Origin: Mesorhizobium sp. M00.F.Ca.ET.216.01.1.1
Lineage (GTDB): Bacteria > Pseudomonadota > Alphaproteobacteria > Rhizobiales > Rhizobiaceae
DNA: 64,000 bases
Direction of reading: 5' to 3'
Assembly (NCBI RefSeq): GCF_004010325.2
Contig: NZ_SADR02000012.1
Span: 62,001 to 126,000 of the forward strand
Part shown: one piece after another, positions 35,290 through 43,775 of the stretch
Position numbering within the stretch: the stretch's first letter is position 1
Layout of the letters: each line of letters begins with the position of its first letter
Made by a program: the position numbers and the translations under genes
Notes under the pieces: model-generated
The model's input: the letters and a program-made list of their open reading frames with translations, nothing else
Told to the model about the DNA's origin: nothing
Database searches by the model: none

Positions 35290-35408
35290 ATTCAGGTCAG
35301 GCCGAGCCGAAAATGGTGGTTTCCGAGAACCGGAGCGGAGCGTACTTTTGGGTACGTGAGCACCGGAAGCGCAGGAAGCCGCCATTTGCAGGCCGGCCTC
35401 ACCTGAAT
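35290..35408. repeat. 119-base near-palindromic intergenic repeat
   Basis: ATTCAGGTCAGGCCG (35290-35304) is complementary to CGGCCTCACCTGAAT (35394-35408) with one mismatch. Inside, AAATGGTGGTTTCC pairs with GGAAGCCGCCATTT, and the centre is GCGTACTTTTGGGTACG. It fills almost the whole SDR-idhA gap (35246-35418). The form is typical of rhizobial dispersed palindromes and it could end idhA transcription. Confidence 0.7.
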
Positions 35409-35418
35409 ATCAACGCAC

Positions 35419-36411
35419 CTAGTCGAGGCGGATGGTCTTGCCCGTCTTGGCCGATTTCAGCGCTGCATCCGCCAGCCTCAGCGCCACCAGCCCGTCCTTG
35501 CCGCTGGGTGCTGCCTTGTTGCCTGATGTTGCCGCCGCGATGAAGGCGGCGATCTCGTTGGCATAGGCGTCGATGTAGCGGGTCATGAAGAAGTCGTGCA
35601 GCGGCGGGCGCGTATAGCCCTTCTCATTGGCGAGTTCGATCGACACCGGCCGCTGGTTCTCGGCGGCGATCATGCCCTTCGAGCCATGCACTTCGATGCG
35701 CTGGTCGTAGCCATAGGTGGCGCGGCGCGAGTTCGAAATGACGCATTGCTTGCCGGAGGCGGTTTCGAGGATGACGCTGACGCTGTCGAAATCGCCAGCC
35801 TCGCCGATCTTCTTGTCGACCAGCACCGAGGCATGCGCGCTGACTGCCACGGGCTCCTCGCCGAGCAGAAAGCGCGCCATGTCGAAATCATGGATGGTCA
35901 TGTCGCGGAAGATGCCGCCTGAGCGGCCGATATAATCGAGCGGCGGCGGGCCGGGATCGCGCGAGGTGATGGTGACCATCTCGACCGTGCCGATGGCGCC
36001 GTCGTCGATAGCCTTGCGCACGGCGGCGAAATGCGGATCGAAGCGGCGGTTGAAGCCGACCATCAAGGTGGCGCCGGCCTTGTCGACCACGGCCAGGCAT
36101 TGTTCGACGCGCTTTGCGTCGAGGTCGATCGGCTTTTCGCAGAAGATCGCCTTGCCGGCCTTGGCGAAGCGCTCGATCAAATCGGCATGGGTGTCGGTCG
36201 GCGTGCAGATGATGACCGCGTCGATGTCGGCGGATTTTTCGATCGCGTCGATGGTGCGCACCTCGGCGCCATAGGCCGAAGCCAGATCGGTCGCCGCCTT
36301 CTCGAAAGCATCGGCGACCGCGACCAGCCTGGCCTGCGGATTGGAGCCGACGGCGCGAGCGTGGACCTTGCCGATGCGGCCGGCACCGAGGAGGGCGAAG
36401 CGGAGAGTCAT
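35419..36411 (-). CDS. idhA: myo-Inositol 2-dehydrogenase
   Basis: 330 residues, Gfo/Idh/MocA family. It oxidises myo-inositol to 2-keto-myo-inositol with NAD+, the entry step to the iolE/D/B/C route. Rossmann motif LLGAGRIGKVHARAV, ring-binding ICTPTDTHADLIERF, FCEKPIDLDAKRVEQC, then GFNRRFDPHFAAVRKAI and the catalytic GGIFRDMTIHDFDMARFLLGEEP (Asp and His three residues apart). This closely follows rhizobial IdhA/IolG. The start has AGAGGAAA upstream. It is next to the inositol ABC transporter but separated by a repeat-containing gap. Confidence 0.92.
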   Translation of the reverse strand: MTLRFALLGAGRIGKVHARAVGSNPQARLVAVADAFEKAATDLASAYGAEVRTIDAIEKSADIDAVIICTPTDTHADLIERFAKAGKAIFCEKPIDLDAKRVEQCLAVVDKAGATLMVGFNRRFDPHFAAVRKAIDDGAIGTVEMVTITSRDPGPPPLDYIGRSGGIFRDMTIHDFDMARFLLGEEPVAVSAHASVLVDKKIGEAGDFDSVSVILETASGKQCVISNSRRATYGYDQRIEVHGSKGMIAAENQRPVSIELANEKGYTRPPLHDFFMTRYIDAYANEIAAFIAAATSGNKAAPSGKDGLVALRLADAALKSAKTGKTIRLD

Positions 36412-36516
36412 GGGAATTTCCTCTAAGGATGGTTCGAAGGGAAGTGTCTGCGCCTCACAGGCTAGGCGCAGGGATTTTTCTTAACGTGGCAGGCTAGCTG
36501 CGGCTCGCCACACCGG

Positions 36517-36576
36517 CATCTTGTTTGACCATGATCTTTTCCGAAAACCGGATTCCACTTTTTGGGATCATGGTCT
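36517..36576. repeat. GATCATGGTC-type dispersed palindrome (copy 1)
   Basis: GACCATGATC (36527-36536) and GATCATGGTC (36566-36575) are exact inverted arms around TTTTCCGAAAACCGG...CACTTTTTG. A longer version is at 47379-47456 and a degenerate one near 58000. Its right arm overlaps the iatA stop codon. Confidence 0.8.
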
Positions 36577-37342
36577 AGGCCGCAAGTTCCGCCTGTCCGG
36601 TCTTGGCGCCGGTGATGTATGAGACGATATCGTTTCCGTCGGTGTCCTGCTTGCGCAAATTGGCGACGATCCGGCCGCGCCGGAAAACGACGATGCGGTC
36701 GACCAGATCGAACACCTGGCGCATGTTGTGACTGATCAGGATCAGCGGCTCGCCATTGTCCTTTAGTGTGCGGATGATGTTTTCGACCTGCGCCGTCTCC
36801 TGCACGCCGAGCGCCGCCGTCGGCTCGTCCATGATGATCAGCTTGGAAGCAAAGGTCGCGGTTCTGGCGATCGCCACGCATTGGCGCTGGCCGCCCGACA
36901 TGTGGCGGATGGTGTTGGAAAGATTGGGGATCTTGACTGCGGTGCGGGTCAATGCCGCCTCGGTCGCCTTGCGCATGGCCTTGCGATCGAGGATCGAGAA
37001 TGGCCCGAGATTGAACAGCACCCTTTCCCGGCCGAGAAACAGGTTCGACGGCACGTCAAGATCGTCGGCGAGCGCCAGGTTCTGGAACACCGTCTCGATG
37101 CCTGCCTCGCGCGCCTCGATCGGGCCGGTGAAGTTCACTTCCTTGCCGTCGAACCAGACCTTGCCGCTGGTGCGCTGCTCGACAGCGGTGATCTGGCGCA
37201 CGAAAGTCGATTTGCCGGCGCCGTTATCGCCCATGATGGCGACATGCTCGCCCTTGCGCAGCTCGAAGTTCGCACCTTCCAGTGCATGCACGCCGCCATA
37301 GTATTTGGTCAGGTTTTCGGTCTTCAGGACGATGTCTGACAT
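36575..37342 (-). CDS. iatA: Inositol ABC transporter ATP-binding protein
   Basis: 255 residues from ATG 37342 (MSDIVLKTENLTKYYGG). Single NBD with Walker A GDNGAGKST, Q-loop TVFQNLALADDLDVPSNLFLGRE, signature MSGGQRQCVAIARTATF, Walker B LIIMDEPTAALG and switch His LISHNM. It is shorter than two-domain RbsA proteins and belongs to the FrcA-like subgroup used with rhizobial inositol and fructose importers. The stop lies inside a dispersed palindrome. It is encoded 2 bases after iatP. Confidence 0.88.
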   Translation of the reverse strand: MSDIVLKTENLTKYYGGVHALEGANFELRKGEHVAIMGDNGAGKSTFVRQITAVEQRTSGKVWFDGKEVNFTGPIEAREAGIETVFQNLALADDLDVPSNLFLGRERVLFNLGPFSILDRKAMRKATEAALTRTAVKIPNLSNTIRHMSGGQRQCVAIARTATFASKLIIMDEPTAALGVQETAQVENIIRTLKDNGEPLILISHNMRQVFDLVDRIVVFRRGRIVANLRKQDTDGNDIVSYITGAKTGQAELAA

Positions 37343-37344
37343 GA

Positions 37345-38421
37345 TCAAGCCCTCATTGCCCGCAGGCGCTGGCGCCACTGGTCGAGAACGACTGCACCGA
37401 CGATGATCACGCCTTTGACCATCTCCTGGTAGTAGGCATCGAGGCGCAGGAAAGTGAAGCCGGAGATGATGACGCCGAAGATCAGCGAGCCAATCACTGT
37501 TCCAACGATCGAGCCGCGGCCGCCCGACAGCGAGACGCCGCCGATGACCGCCATGGCGATCGCGTCGAGTTCGTACATCACGCCCATGCCGGCCTGGGCG
37601 GTGAGGTTCTTGGAGCTCAGCACCACGGCGGCGAGCGAGGCCAGGATGCCGGCGATGACGTAGACGAGGATCTTGTGGTTGGCGATCTTGATGCCGGACA
37701 TGCGCGCGGCGTCTTCATTGGAGCCGATGGCATAACAGTGCTTGCCGTACCTGGTGTATGTCAGGATCAGCTGGAACAGAATTGCCAGCGAAATGAAGAT
37801 GATGACCGGCATCAGGCCCTTGCCGATGGCGGCGAAACTCTCGGTGGGAAACGAGATCGGCTGGCCCTTGGACCACCATTTGGCGACGCCGCGCGCGGTG
37901 ACCATCATGCCGAGCGTAGCGATGAATGGCGGGATGCGCGTATAGGCGATCAGGAAGCCGTTGATCAGGCCCGCCAGCAGGCCGCAGCCGATCGCAACCA
38001 GCACCGGCACGATCACCGGCAGGTCGGTCCAACCCTGCGCGATGAACATCGCCTTGGGGTTCGGGTTGCCGTTGACCGTCGCCACCTGGGCAAAGCTCAT
38101 GGCTATCATCGCCGTGGCGCCGACGATCGAACCCGAGGAAAGGTCGATACCGCCGGAAATGATCACCTGCGTCACGCCGATGGCGATGATGCCGACGATC
38201 GACACCTGCAGGATGATGATCTGCAAGCGCGCCTGGTTGAAGATCGCATCAACGTTGTCGCGGGTGTTGAACAGGAAACTGTCGCCAAGAAACACCCGGC
38301 CTATCAGTTCGAAGGCGCCGACGAGGATGATGAGCGCCAGGAAAACGTTGAATTCGGCAGGCCATGCGCGCCTCGTCGCATCATAGGTCAGCCCGCCGAC
38401 GCCATGGGATGTCTGTACCAC
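37345..38421 (-). CDS. iatP: Inositol ABC transporter permease
   Basis: 358 residues, about ten helices, FrcC/RbsC-type permease. Typical segments are GVTQVIISGGIDLSSGSIVGATAMIAMS, IPPFIATLGMMVTARGVAKWWSKGQPI, AIGSNEDAARMSGIKIANHKI and AVIGGVSLSGGRGSIVGTVIGSLIFGVIISG. The GTG at 38421 follows GGAGG. The binding-protein gene lies upstream with an intervening nested hairpin; the ATPase gene follows after 2 bases. The myo-inositol specificity is inferred from neighbours (idhA, iol genes). Confidence 0.88.
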   Translation of the reverse strand: MVQTSHGVGGLTYDATRRAWPAEFNVFLALIILVGAFELIGRVFLGDSFLFNTRDNVDAIFNQARLQIIILQVSIVGIIAIGVTQVIISGGIDLSSGSIVGATAMIAMSFAQVATVNGNPNPKAMFIAQGWTDLPVIVPVLVAIGCGLLAGLINGFLIAYTRIPPFIATLGMMVTARGVAKWWSKGQPISFPTESFAAIGKGLMPVIIFISLAILFQLILTYTRYGKHCYAIGSNEDAARMSGIKIANHKILVYVIAGILASLAAVVLSSKNLTAQAGMGVMYELDAIAMAVIGGVSLSGGRGSIVGTVIGSLIFGVIISGFTFLRLDAYYQEMVKGVIIVGAVVLDQWRQRLRAMRA

Positions 38422-38484
38422 GTCTTAATCCTCCGTCAGCCACGGTCACCCTGCCGCCGCCTGTTCCGGCGATGAGGGAAAGAG

Positions 38485-38552
38485 GGAGCGGCGCTGTCTT
38501 TTTTCTTGAGCATCGGAATCCCCAACCAGGTGATGCTCTGACGCGCCGCTCC
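38485..38552 (-). terminator. Nested hairpin between ibpA and iatP
   Basis: Outer arms GGAGCGGCGC/GCGCCGCTCC and inner arms GAGCATC/GATGCTC, with AAGAAAAAAGACA in one flank of the minus-strand transcript. It probably protects ibpA mRNA or partially stops transcription before iatP, giving excess binding protein. Confidence 0.65.
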
Positions 38553-38573
38553 GTATCGTACCGTTCCGCAGCC

Positions 38574-39515
38574 TCAGTTCTTCTTCAGGAACTTGTCGAT
38601 GTTGGCCGGCGTGACAAGCTGGAAGGGGATATAGACCTTGTGTTCGACCTTTTCGCCCTTGGAAAGCTTGAGCGCGGCGTCGAGGGCGCCGGCGCCCTGG
38701 CCGGCCGCATCCTGGAACACGGTTGCGTCAAGGTCGCCAGCCTGCATCGCGGCAAGCGCATCCTGGGTGGCATCGACGCCGCCGACGACAACCGACTTCA
38801 TGTCGATATTGGCGGCCTTCATTGCCTGGATGGCGCCGATGGCGCTTTCGTCGTTGTTGGCGATGACGCCATCGAACGGCTTGCCGGTCGACAGCCAGTT
38901 GGTCATCAGGTTCTGCGCTTCCTCGCGCTTCCAGTTCGAGGTCTGCTTGTCGATGATCTTGATGAAACTGCAGTCGGGCGTGGCGATCACATCATCAATG
39001 TCCTTGGTGCGCTGCACCGCGGCCTGGTTCGACAGCTCGCCCATGATCACGTAGACATTGGCTTCCTTCTTGCCGGCTTCCTTGAACAGGCGGCAGATTT
39101 CCTTGGTTTCGAGAGTGCCGGAATCGGCCTCGTTCGAGGCGACGAAAGCCTGGTTGTCCGGCAGCGTGTCGACGTTGACCGGCTCGCGGTTGACATAGAC
39201 CAGCGGAATATTGGCCGCGGCCGCGGCGTCCGACATCGCCTGGGTGGCCGAGGTATCGACCGGGTTGACGATGATCGCGTCAACGCCCGAGGCGGCGAAG
39301 TTTTTGATCTGGTCGAGCTGCTTGGCAACGTCGTTCTGCGCGTCTTCGACCTGCACCTCAACGCCATCCATACCCTTGGCCTGCTCGATCATGCCGTTGC
39401 GCAGCACGGTCAGGAAATTGTCGTCGAACAGCGCCATCGACACGCCGATCTTGGCGGCGAGGGCGGATGAGCTCATCAGCGCCGTGAACGCGACGCCCAA
39501 AAGCAGTTTCTTCAT
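38574..39515 (-). CDS. ibpA: Inositol ABC transporter periplasmic binding protein
   Basis: 313 residues from ATG 39515 with GGAGGAG upstream. Signal peptide MKKLLLGVAFTALMSSSALA, cleaved after ALA21. The mature type-I binding fold contains IGVSMALFDDNFLTVLRNGMIEQA, NPVDTSATQAMSDAAAAANIPLVYVNREP, GVIANNDESAIGAIQAM and VVVGGVDATQDALAAMQAGDLDATVFQD. The family includes inositol and rhizopine (MocB) binders. It is the first gene of ibpA-iatP-iatA; an IolR-type palindrome lies 175 bases upstream. Confidence 0.88.
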   Translation of the reverse strand: MKKLLLGVAFTALMSSSALAAKIGVSMALFDDNFLTVLRNGMIEQAKGMDGVEVQVEDAQNDVAKQLDQIKNFAASGVDAIIVNPVDTSATQAMSDAAAAANIPLVYVNREPVNVDTLPDNQAFVASNEADSGTLETKEICRLFKEAGKKEANVYVIMGELSNQAAVQRTKDIDDVIATPDCSFIKIIDKQTSNWKREEAQNLMTNWLSTGKPFDGVIANNDESAIGAIQAMKAANIDMKSVVVGGVDATQDALAAMQAGDLDATVFQDAAGQGAGALDAALKLSKGEKVEHKVYIPFQLVTPANIDKFLKKN

Positions 39516-39689
39516 TTTATTTCTCCTCCACATTGGTGTCCGGCTGCACCGATCTACCCGGAATCCCCGACCTCCCGGGGAATCTCCCGATTGCCATTTC
39601 AGTCCGGTGGCTTTTCGCTTGCGATTGGAACGCCAAGCCTTCTGTTTGAAACAGATGTTCCGGAACGAAAGAACCAAAATGCCTAGTTG

Positions 39690-39712
39690 GTGAAATATTT
39701 ATTCCATTTCAC
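39690..39712. promoter_or_regulatory. Palindromic operator upstream of ibpA
   Basis: GTGAAAT and ATTTCAC (7-bp perfect arms, 9-base spacer); inside is GAAA-TATTTA-TTCC, the same pattern as one of the iolC operator units. This suggests IolR also controls the transporter. The rest of the gap 39516-39841 has no gene. Confidence 0.6.
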
Positions 39713-39841
39713 GCAAGGGCGTCAAGGGCGATTCGGAAATGAACGTGCCGGATTTTCGCGCCAAGTGCTTGCAATAATCCATCAGGGTGATGGATCACAT
39801 CATTCCGATGGCTTCGCCCTGTCGGGCGCTATGCCGTAGGT

Positions 39842-40873
39842 TCAGATATTTTCCGGCAGATAGATGTCGAACGGCAGGAAAGTCTGGCCCGGTGCATTGG
39901 CGGCGCCCGTCTCGATGGCATGCGCCATCAGTCCGACAAGCTCGCGGCAGAGTGCCGGCAGCGGCGTAGAAATCACCATGGTGAGGATGTTGTCGGCGAG
40001 CGCAGCGCGCGATTCGGCGTTGATCTCGTTGCAGACGACCACCGGCATGTTCGCGGGCCTCGCTGCCCTGAGCGCCGAGACCGCGCCTTCCATGCCGCCG
40101 CCCGCGACATAGCAGCCGGCAAGATCCGGATCGCGAGCCAAAAGATTGATCATCGCATCATGGGTCACCTGGTTGGCTTCGAGGTTGACCAGTGTTTCCA
40201 TCACCGTGAATTCCGGCGCGTGCTCTCGAAAATATGAGCGGAAACCGATCTCGCGCAGTTCATGGCCATGGAAGCGATGGCTGCCGACGAAAAGGGCGAC
40301 CTTGCCGGGCTTCCTCGCCGCCTTGGCGATCATCCAGGCCGCGGTGCGTCCGACCTTGCGGTTGTCGAGGCCGACATAGCCCTCCCGGATGCCGGCGGCA
40401 AAGTCGGACAGCAGCGAGAACACCGGTTGCCCTCTCGCCTTTAGCGCCTCCACGGCCGCCGTCAGCGTTGGATGGTCCGGGCCGACGACGGCGATGGCCC
40501 TTGATTTCGCCGCCAGCTTGCGCATCTGGGCGGCGATCTCGTCGGGCGCCAGCGAACTGGCGTAGTCGATGGTGGCGACGCCGCGGAAACGCTGCGATTG
40601 CCACACCGCCAATTCGAGCTCCCGCGCGAAATCGCCGTAGAAAACATCATTGCCCCTCAGGAGTAGAAAGCCGAGGCGATATTCAGGTAATTCCTGGCGC
40701 ATGCGCTGCTTTATCAGCCCGGCCGCGTGATAGCCGATGTCGGTGGCGGCCTCGTAGACTCGGCGCGCCGTCTCCTCCCGCACCGGCAGGCGGTTGTTCA
40801 GCACCCGGTCGACGGTGGCGACGCTGACGCCGGAGACACGCGCCAAATCGGTTATGGTCGGTCGCTTTGACAT
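39842..40873 (-). CDS. LacI-family regulator, probably of the moc or inositol transporter genes
   Basis: 343 residues. N-terminal HTH RPTITDLARVSGVSVATVDRVLNNRLPVREET; the VDRVLN form is common in rhizobial regulators of sugar-alcohol and cyclitol uptake. The effector domain contains AVVGPDHPTLTAAVEALKARGQPVFSLLSDF, GRTAAWMIAKAARKPGKVALFVGSHRFHGHELREIGFRSYF and NMPVVVCNEI. It is divergent from mocD, with paired GATAG/CTATC words in the shared gap, so mocDEF is the most likely target. The effector is unknown. Confidence 0.85.
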   Translation of the reverse strand: MSKRPTITDLARVSGVSVATVDRVLNNRLPVREETARRVYEAATDIGYHAAGLIKQRMRQELPEYRLGFLLLRGNDVFYGDFARELELAVWQSQRFRGVATIDYASSLAPDEIAAQMRKLAAKSRAIAVVGPDHPTLTAAVEALKARGQPVFSLLSDFAAGIREGYVGLDNRKVGRTAAWMIAKAARKPGKVALFVGSHRFHGHELREIGFRSYFREHAPEFTVMETLVNLEANQVTHDAMINLLARDPDLAGCYVAGGGMEGAVSALRAARPANMPVVVCNEINAESRAALADNILTMVISTPLPALCRELVGLMAHAIETGAANAPGQTFLPFDIYLPENI

Positions 40874-40920
40874 AAATGCTCCCTTGCTTGCCGACTCAGA
40901 TTACCTCATTCTGATATGAA

Positions 40921-40957
40921 ATGATAGAAACTATCTTTGTGATATTGAGACTATCAT
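40921..40957. promoter_or_regulatory. GATAG/CTATC operator pair between LacI regulator and mocD
   Basis: GATAG-AAA-CTATC at 40923-40935 and GATA-TTGAGA-CTATC at 40941-40955; the outer ATGATAG and CTATCAT are also complementary. Two adjacent palindromes in a divergent LacI promoter are a natural operator candidate. Confidence 0.5.
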
Positions 40958-41047
40958 AGCTTCGGGCTATTTTAAATTCCGGCGCAGCCATCATGCCCGA
41001 GCTTCCGTTCGCGGGCCGATCGCGAGGCGCAGATGGAGGAAACTTCA

Positions 41048-42160
41048 ATGACGGCGACGGTCGACGCATTGCCATCCCGGCGTGACTACAGCCTGATCGG
41101 CCGCGACGCGAAGCTCGCCGTCGAGAATGGGCTGGCGGCGGCCGAGTGGTACCACACCGACATTCCGCGCAAGCAGATGAAGGCGCTTATGCAGCGCTCC
41201 GACGGCCCGGCCATCCGCGACACCATCATCTGGCTCAGCGCCCTGATCCTGAGCGGCGCCGGCGCCGCCTGGTTCTGGGGTACGTGGTGGTGCGTGCCGT
41301 TCTTCTTCGCCTATGGCGTTCTCTATGGCTCCTCGACCGATTCACGCTGGCACGAATGCGGCCACGGCACCGCTTTCCGGACGCAGTGGATGAATGGCGT
41401 GATCTATCAGATCGCCTGCTTCATGATCATGCGCAACCCGGTGACCTGGCGCTGGAGCCATACGCGGCACCACACCGACACCATCATCGTCGGCCGCGAT
41501 CCGGAGATCGCAGTGATGCGCCCGCCGGATCTGCTGCGTGTCGTGCTCAACTTCTTCGGCATTGTCGATGCCTGGCATGCCATGAGCGATATGGTGCGCA
41601 ATGCGGCCGGCATCATCAGCCCGGCGGAAAAGACCTTCATTCCCGAGCAGGAGCAGCCGAGGGCGATCCGCGTTGCCCGCATCTGGGCGGCGATCTACGC
41701 CGCGACAGTCGCGCTGGCGCTCTATTCGGGTTCGTTCCTGCCCTTGATGCTGGTCGGGCTGCCCAGGCTCTACGGGGCCTGGCATCATGTCATGACCGGC
41801 CTGCTGCAGCATGGCGGCTTGGCCGAAAACGTCACCGACCATCGCCTCAACAGCCGCACCGTCTACATGAACCCGATCAGCCGGTTCCTCTACTGGAACA
41901 TGAACTACCATGTCGAGCACCACATGTTCCCGATGGTGCCCTATCACGCTCTGCCCAGGCTGCACGAGATGATCAAGCACGACCTGCCGGCGCCGACGCC
42001 GTCGATCTGGGCCGGTTATCGCGAGATGGTGCCGGTCTTCCTGCGCCAGCTGCGCAATGAAAACTATTTTCTCAAGCGCGAGCTGCCGCCGACGGCGAAG
42101 CCCTACCGCGAGGACTTCCACAACGCTAATGCTGCGGCCGCGGTGGCAGCAGCGGAATGA
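41048..42160 (+). CDS. mocD: MocD-like fatty-acid-desaturase-family oxygenase
   Basis: 370 residues, ATG 41048; the upstream in-frame ATG forms its ribosome site (GGAGGAAA). It is a membrane di-iron desaturase/hydroxylase with helices near 65-110 and 215-240. Histidine boxes are HECGHGT, HTRHH and, late, NYHVEHHMFP. This is the architecture of MocD, the rhizopine-locus oxygenase thought to demethylate 3-O-methyl-scyllo-inosamine with electrons from MocE and MocF. The order mocD-mocE-mocF is preserved here. Substrate in this strain is inference; other methylated or alkyl compounds remain possible. Confidence 0.75.
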   Translation: MTATVDALPSRRDYSLIGRDAKLAVENGLAAAEWYHTDIPRKQMKALMQRSDGPAIRDTIIWLSALILSGAGAAWFWGTWWCVPFFFAYGVLYGSSTDSRWHECGHGTAFRTQWMNGVIYQIACFMIMRNPVTWRWSHTRHHTDTIIVGRDPEIAVMRPPDLLRVVLNFFGIVDAWHAMSDMVRNAAGIISPAEKTFIPEQEQPRAIRVARIWAAIYAATVALALYSGSFLPLMLVGLPRLYGAWHHVMTGLLQHGGLAENVTDHRLNSRTVYMNPISRFLYWNMNYHVEHHMFPMVPYHALPRLHEMIKHDLPAPTPSIWAGYREMVPVFLRQLRNENYFLKRELPPTAKPYREDFHNANAAAAVAAAE

Positions 42161-42208
42161 CGTGCGCCGGGCATGTTGACGAAACCAATAGATTTGCCGG
42201 GAGGACCG

Positions 42209-42523
42209 ATGAGCGACTGGGTCGAGGCCTGTGACGCCGGGGATATCGACGAAGAGGACGTGATGCGGTTCGACCATGGCGGCCGCAGCTTCGCCATCTA
42301 TCGCAGCCCCGACGACGAGTATTTTGCGACGGAGGGCCTGTGCACGCACGAAAAGGTGCATCTGGCCGACGGGTTTGTCATGGACGACATCATCGAATGC
42401 CCGAAACACAATGGCCGCTTCAACTACAAGACCGGAGCGGCCAAGGGCGCGCCAGCCTGCGTCAATCTGAAGACCTACCCGGTCAAGGTCGACGCCGGCA
42501 AAGTCCTGATCCAACTCGGGTGA
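42209..42523 (+). CDS. mocE: MocE-like Rieske [2Fe-2S] ferredoxin
   Basis: 104 residues from ATG 42209 (MSDWVEACDAGDIDEED), with GGGAGGA upstream; the earlier in-frame ATG adds 12 unlikely residues. Rieske ligands are C-T-H (GLCTHEKVHLADG) and C-P-K-H (ECPKHNGRFNYKTGAAKGAP). It is soluble and carries electrons from the reductase to MocD. The stop overlaps the next start as TGATG. Confidence 0.88.
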   Translation: MSDWVEACDAGDIDEEDVMRFDHGGRSFAIYRSPDDEYFATEGLCTHEKVHLADGFVMDDIIECPKHNGRFNYKTGAAKGAPACVNLKTYPVKVDAGKVLIQLG

Positions 42524-43758
42524 TGGCCGTGCAGAGGGGGATGGTCATCATTGGCGCCGGCGAATGCGGCGGGCGGGCTGCACTTGCGTTACGCGATCTC
42601 GGCTTCGACGGCCCGGTGACGCTGGTCGGCGACGAACCGCATCTGCCCTACGAGCGGCCGCCGCTGTCGAAAGACGCGATGGTCAGCGATGCGCCCGAGA
42701 TCAAGGCGATCGCCAGCGACGAGATGCTGGCTGGGAGATCGATCCGGCATATCCACTCGGTTCAGGCTGTCGCGATCGACCGTGCCGCGCATGTGGTGCG
42801 GCTGTCGGACGGGTCTGCTCTGCCCTACGACAAGCTGCTGTTGGCAACCGGTTCGACGCCGCGCAAGCTGCCGATGCCTGGTCTTGGCGCGCGCTGCGTG
42901 TATCTCAGAACCTTCAACGACGCGCTGGCCATTCGCGCCCATCTCAGCGCTGGAAACCGCATCGCCATCGTCGGCGGCGGCTTCATCGGCCTCGAGCTTG
43001 CCGCCGCGGCGCGCAAACTGGGCGCGGCGGTCACCGTCATCGAGGCGCAGCCGCGTATCCTGATGCGCGGCGTGCCGGCCGAGATCGCTCAGGTGATCCA
43101 CGCAGCGCATGAAGCCGAAGGCGTGAAAATCCTCTGCGGCGAGGGCATTGCCGCGGTTGCGGACGAAGACGCCGAGGTGCGCATTACGCTTGCCGGCGGG
43201 CAGGACATCGTCGCCGACCTGGTGGTGATCGGCATTGGCGCCGTGCCGGTGACCGGACTTGCCGCCGAGGCGGGGCTGGCGATCGACAATGGCATCGCTG
43301 TCGATGACGAACTTCGCACCAGCGACCCGGATATCTTTGCCGCCGGTGACTGCTGCTCGTTCCCGCTTGCCGTCTATGGCGGCCGGCGCGTGCGGCTGGA
43401 AGCCTGGCGCAACGCCCAGGAACAGGGCCCACTTGCGGCGAAGAACATGCTCGGCGCCGGCGAAAGCCATGCGGCGGTGCCGTGGTTCTGGTCTGATCAA
43501 TACGGCCTGACTTTGCAGATATCAGGGCTTTCGGATGAGGGCCGCAGCATTGTGCGCCGTGACCTCGACGACGGCGCCTTCATCCTGTTCCACCTGGCCG
43601 ATGACGGCAGGCTGGTCGCGGCGAGCGGCATCGGCCCCGGCAATGCGGTCGCCCGCGACGTAAGGCTGGCGGAGATGCTGGTCGCCAAGCGAGCGAAGCC
43701 GGCGCCGGAAGCGCTCGGCTCGCAGATGGTCAAGCTGAAGTCGCTGCTGGCGGCGTGA
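42523..43758 (+). CDS. mocF: MocF-like ferredoxin reductase (FAD, NAD(P)H)
   Basis: 411 residues from ATG 42523, which overlaps the mocE stop; ATG 42541 after GAGGGGG is an alternative. FAD motif VIIGAGECGGRAALALRDLGFDG, LPYERPPLSKDAM, NAD(P) motif IAIVGGGFIGLELAAAARKLGAAVTVIEAQPRI, and FAD-binding DIFAAGDCCSFPLAVYGGRRVRLEAWRNAQEQG. This is the typical reductase of Rieske oxygenase systems. It completes the mocDEF electron chain and converges with the DUF1402 gene 17 bases away. Confidence 0.88.
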   Translation: MAVQRGMVIIGAGECGGRAALALRDLGFDGPVTLVGDEPHLPYERPPLSKDAMVSDAPEIKAIASDEMLAGRSIRHIHSVQAVAIDRAAHVVRLSDGSALPYDKLLLATGSTPRKLPMPGLGARCVYLRTFNDALAIRAHLSAGNRIAIVGGGFIGLELAAAARKLGAAVTVIEAQPRILMRGVPAEIAQVIHAAHEAEGVKILCGEGIAAVADEDAEVRITLAGGQDIVADLVVIGIGAVPVTGLAAEAGLAIDNGIAVDDELRTSDPDIFAAGDCCSFPLAVYGGRRVRLEAWRNAQEQGPLAAKNMLGAGESHAAVPWFWSDQYGLTLQISGLSDEGRSIVRRDLDDGAFILFHLADDGRLVAASGIGPGNAVARDVRLAEMLVAKRAKPAPEALGSQMVKLKSLLAA

Positions 43759-43775
43759 ACCGCGTTCCCCGTGAT

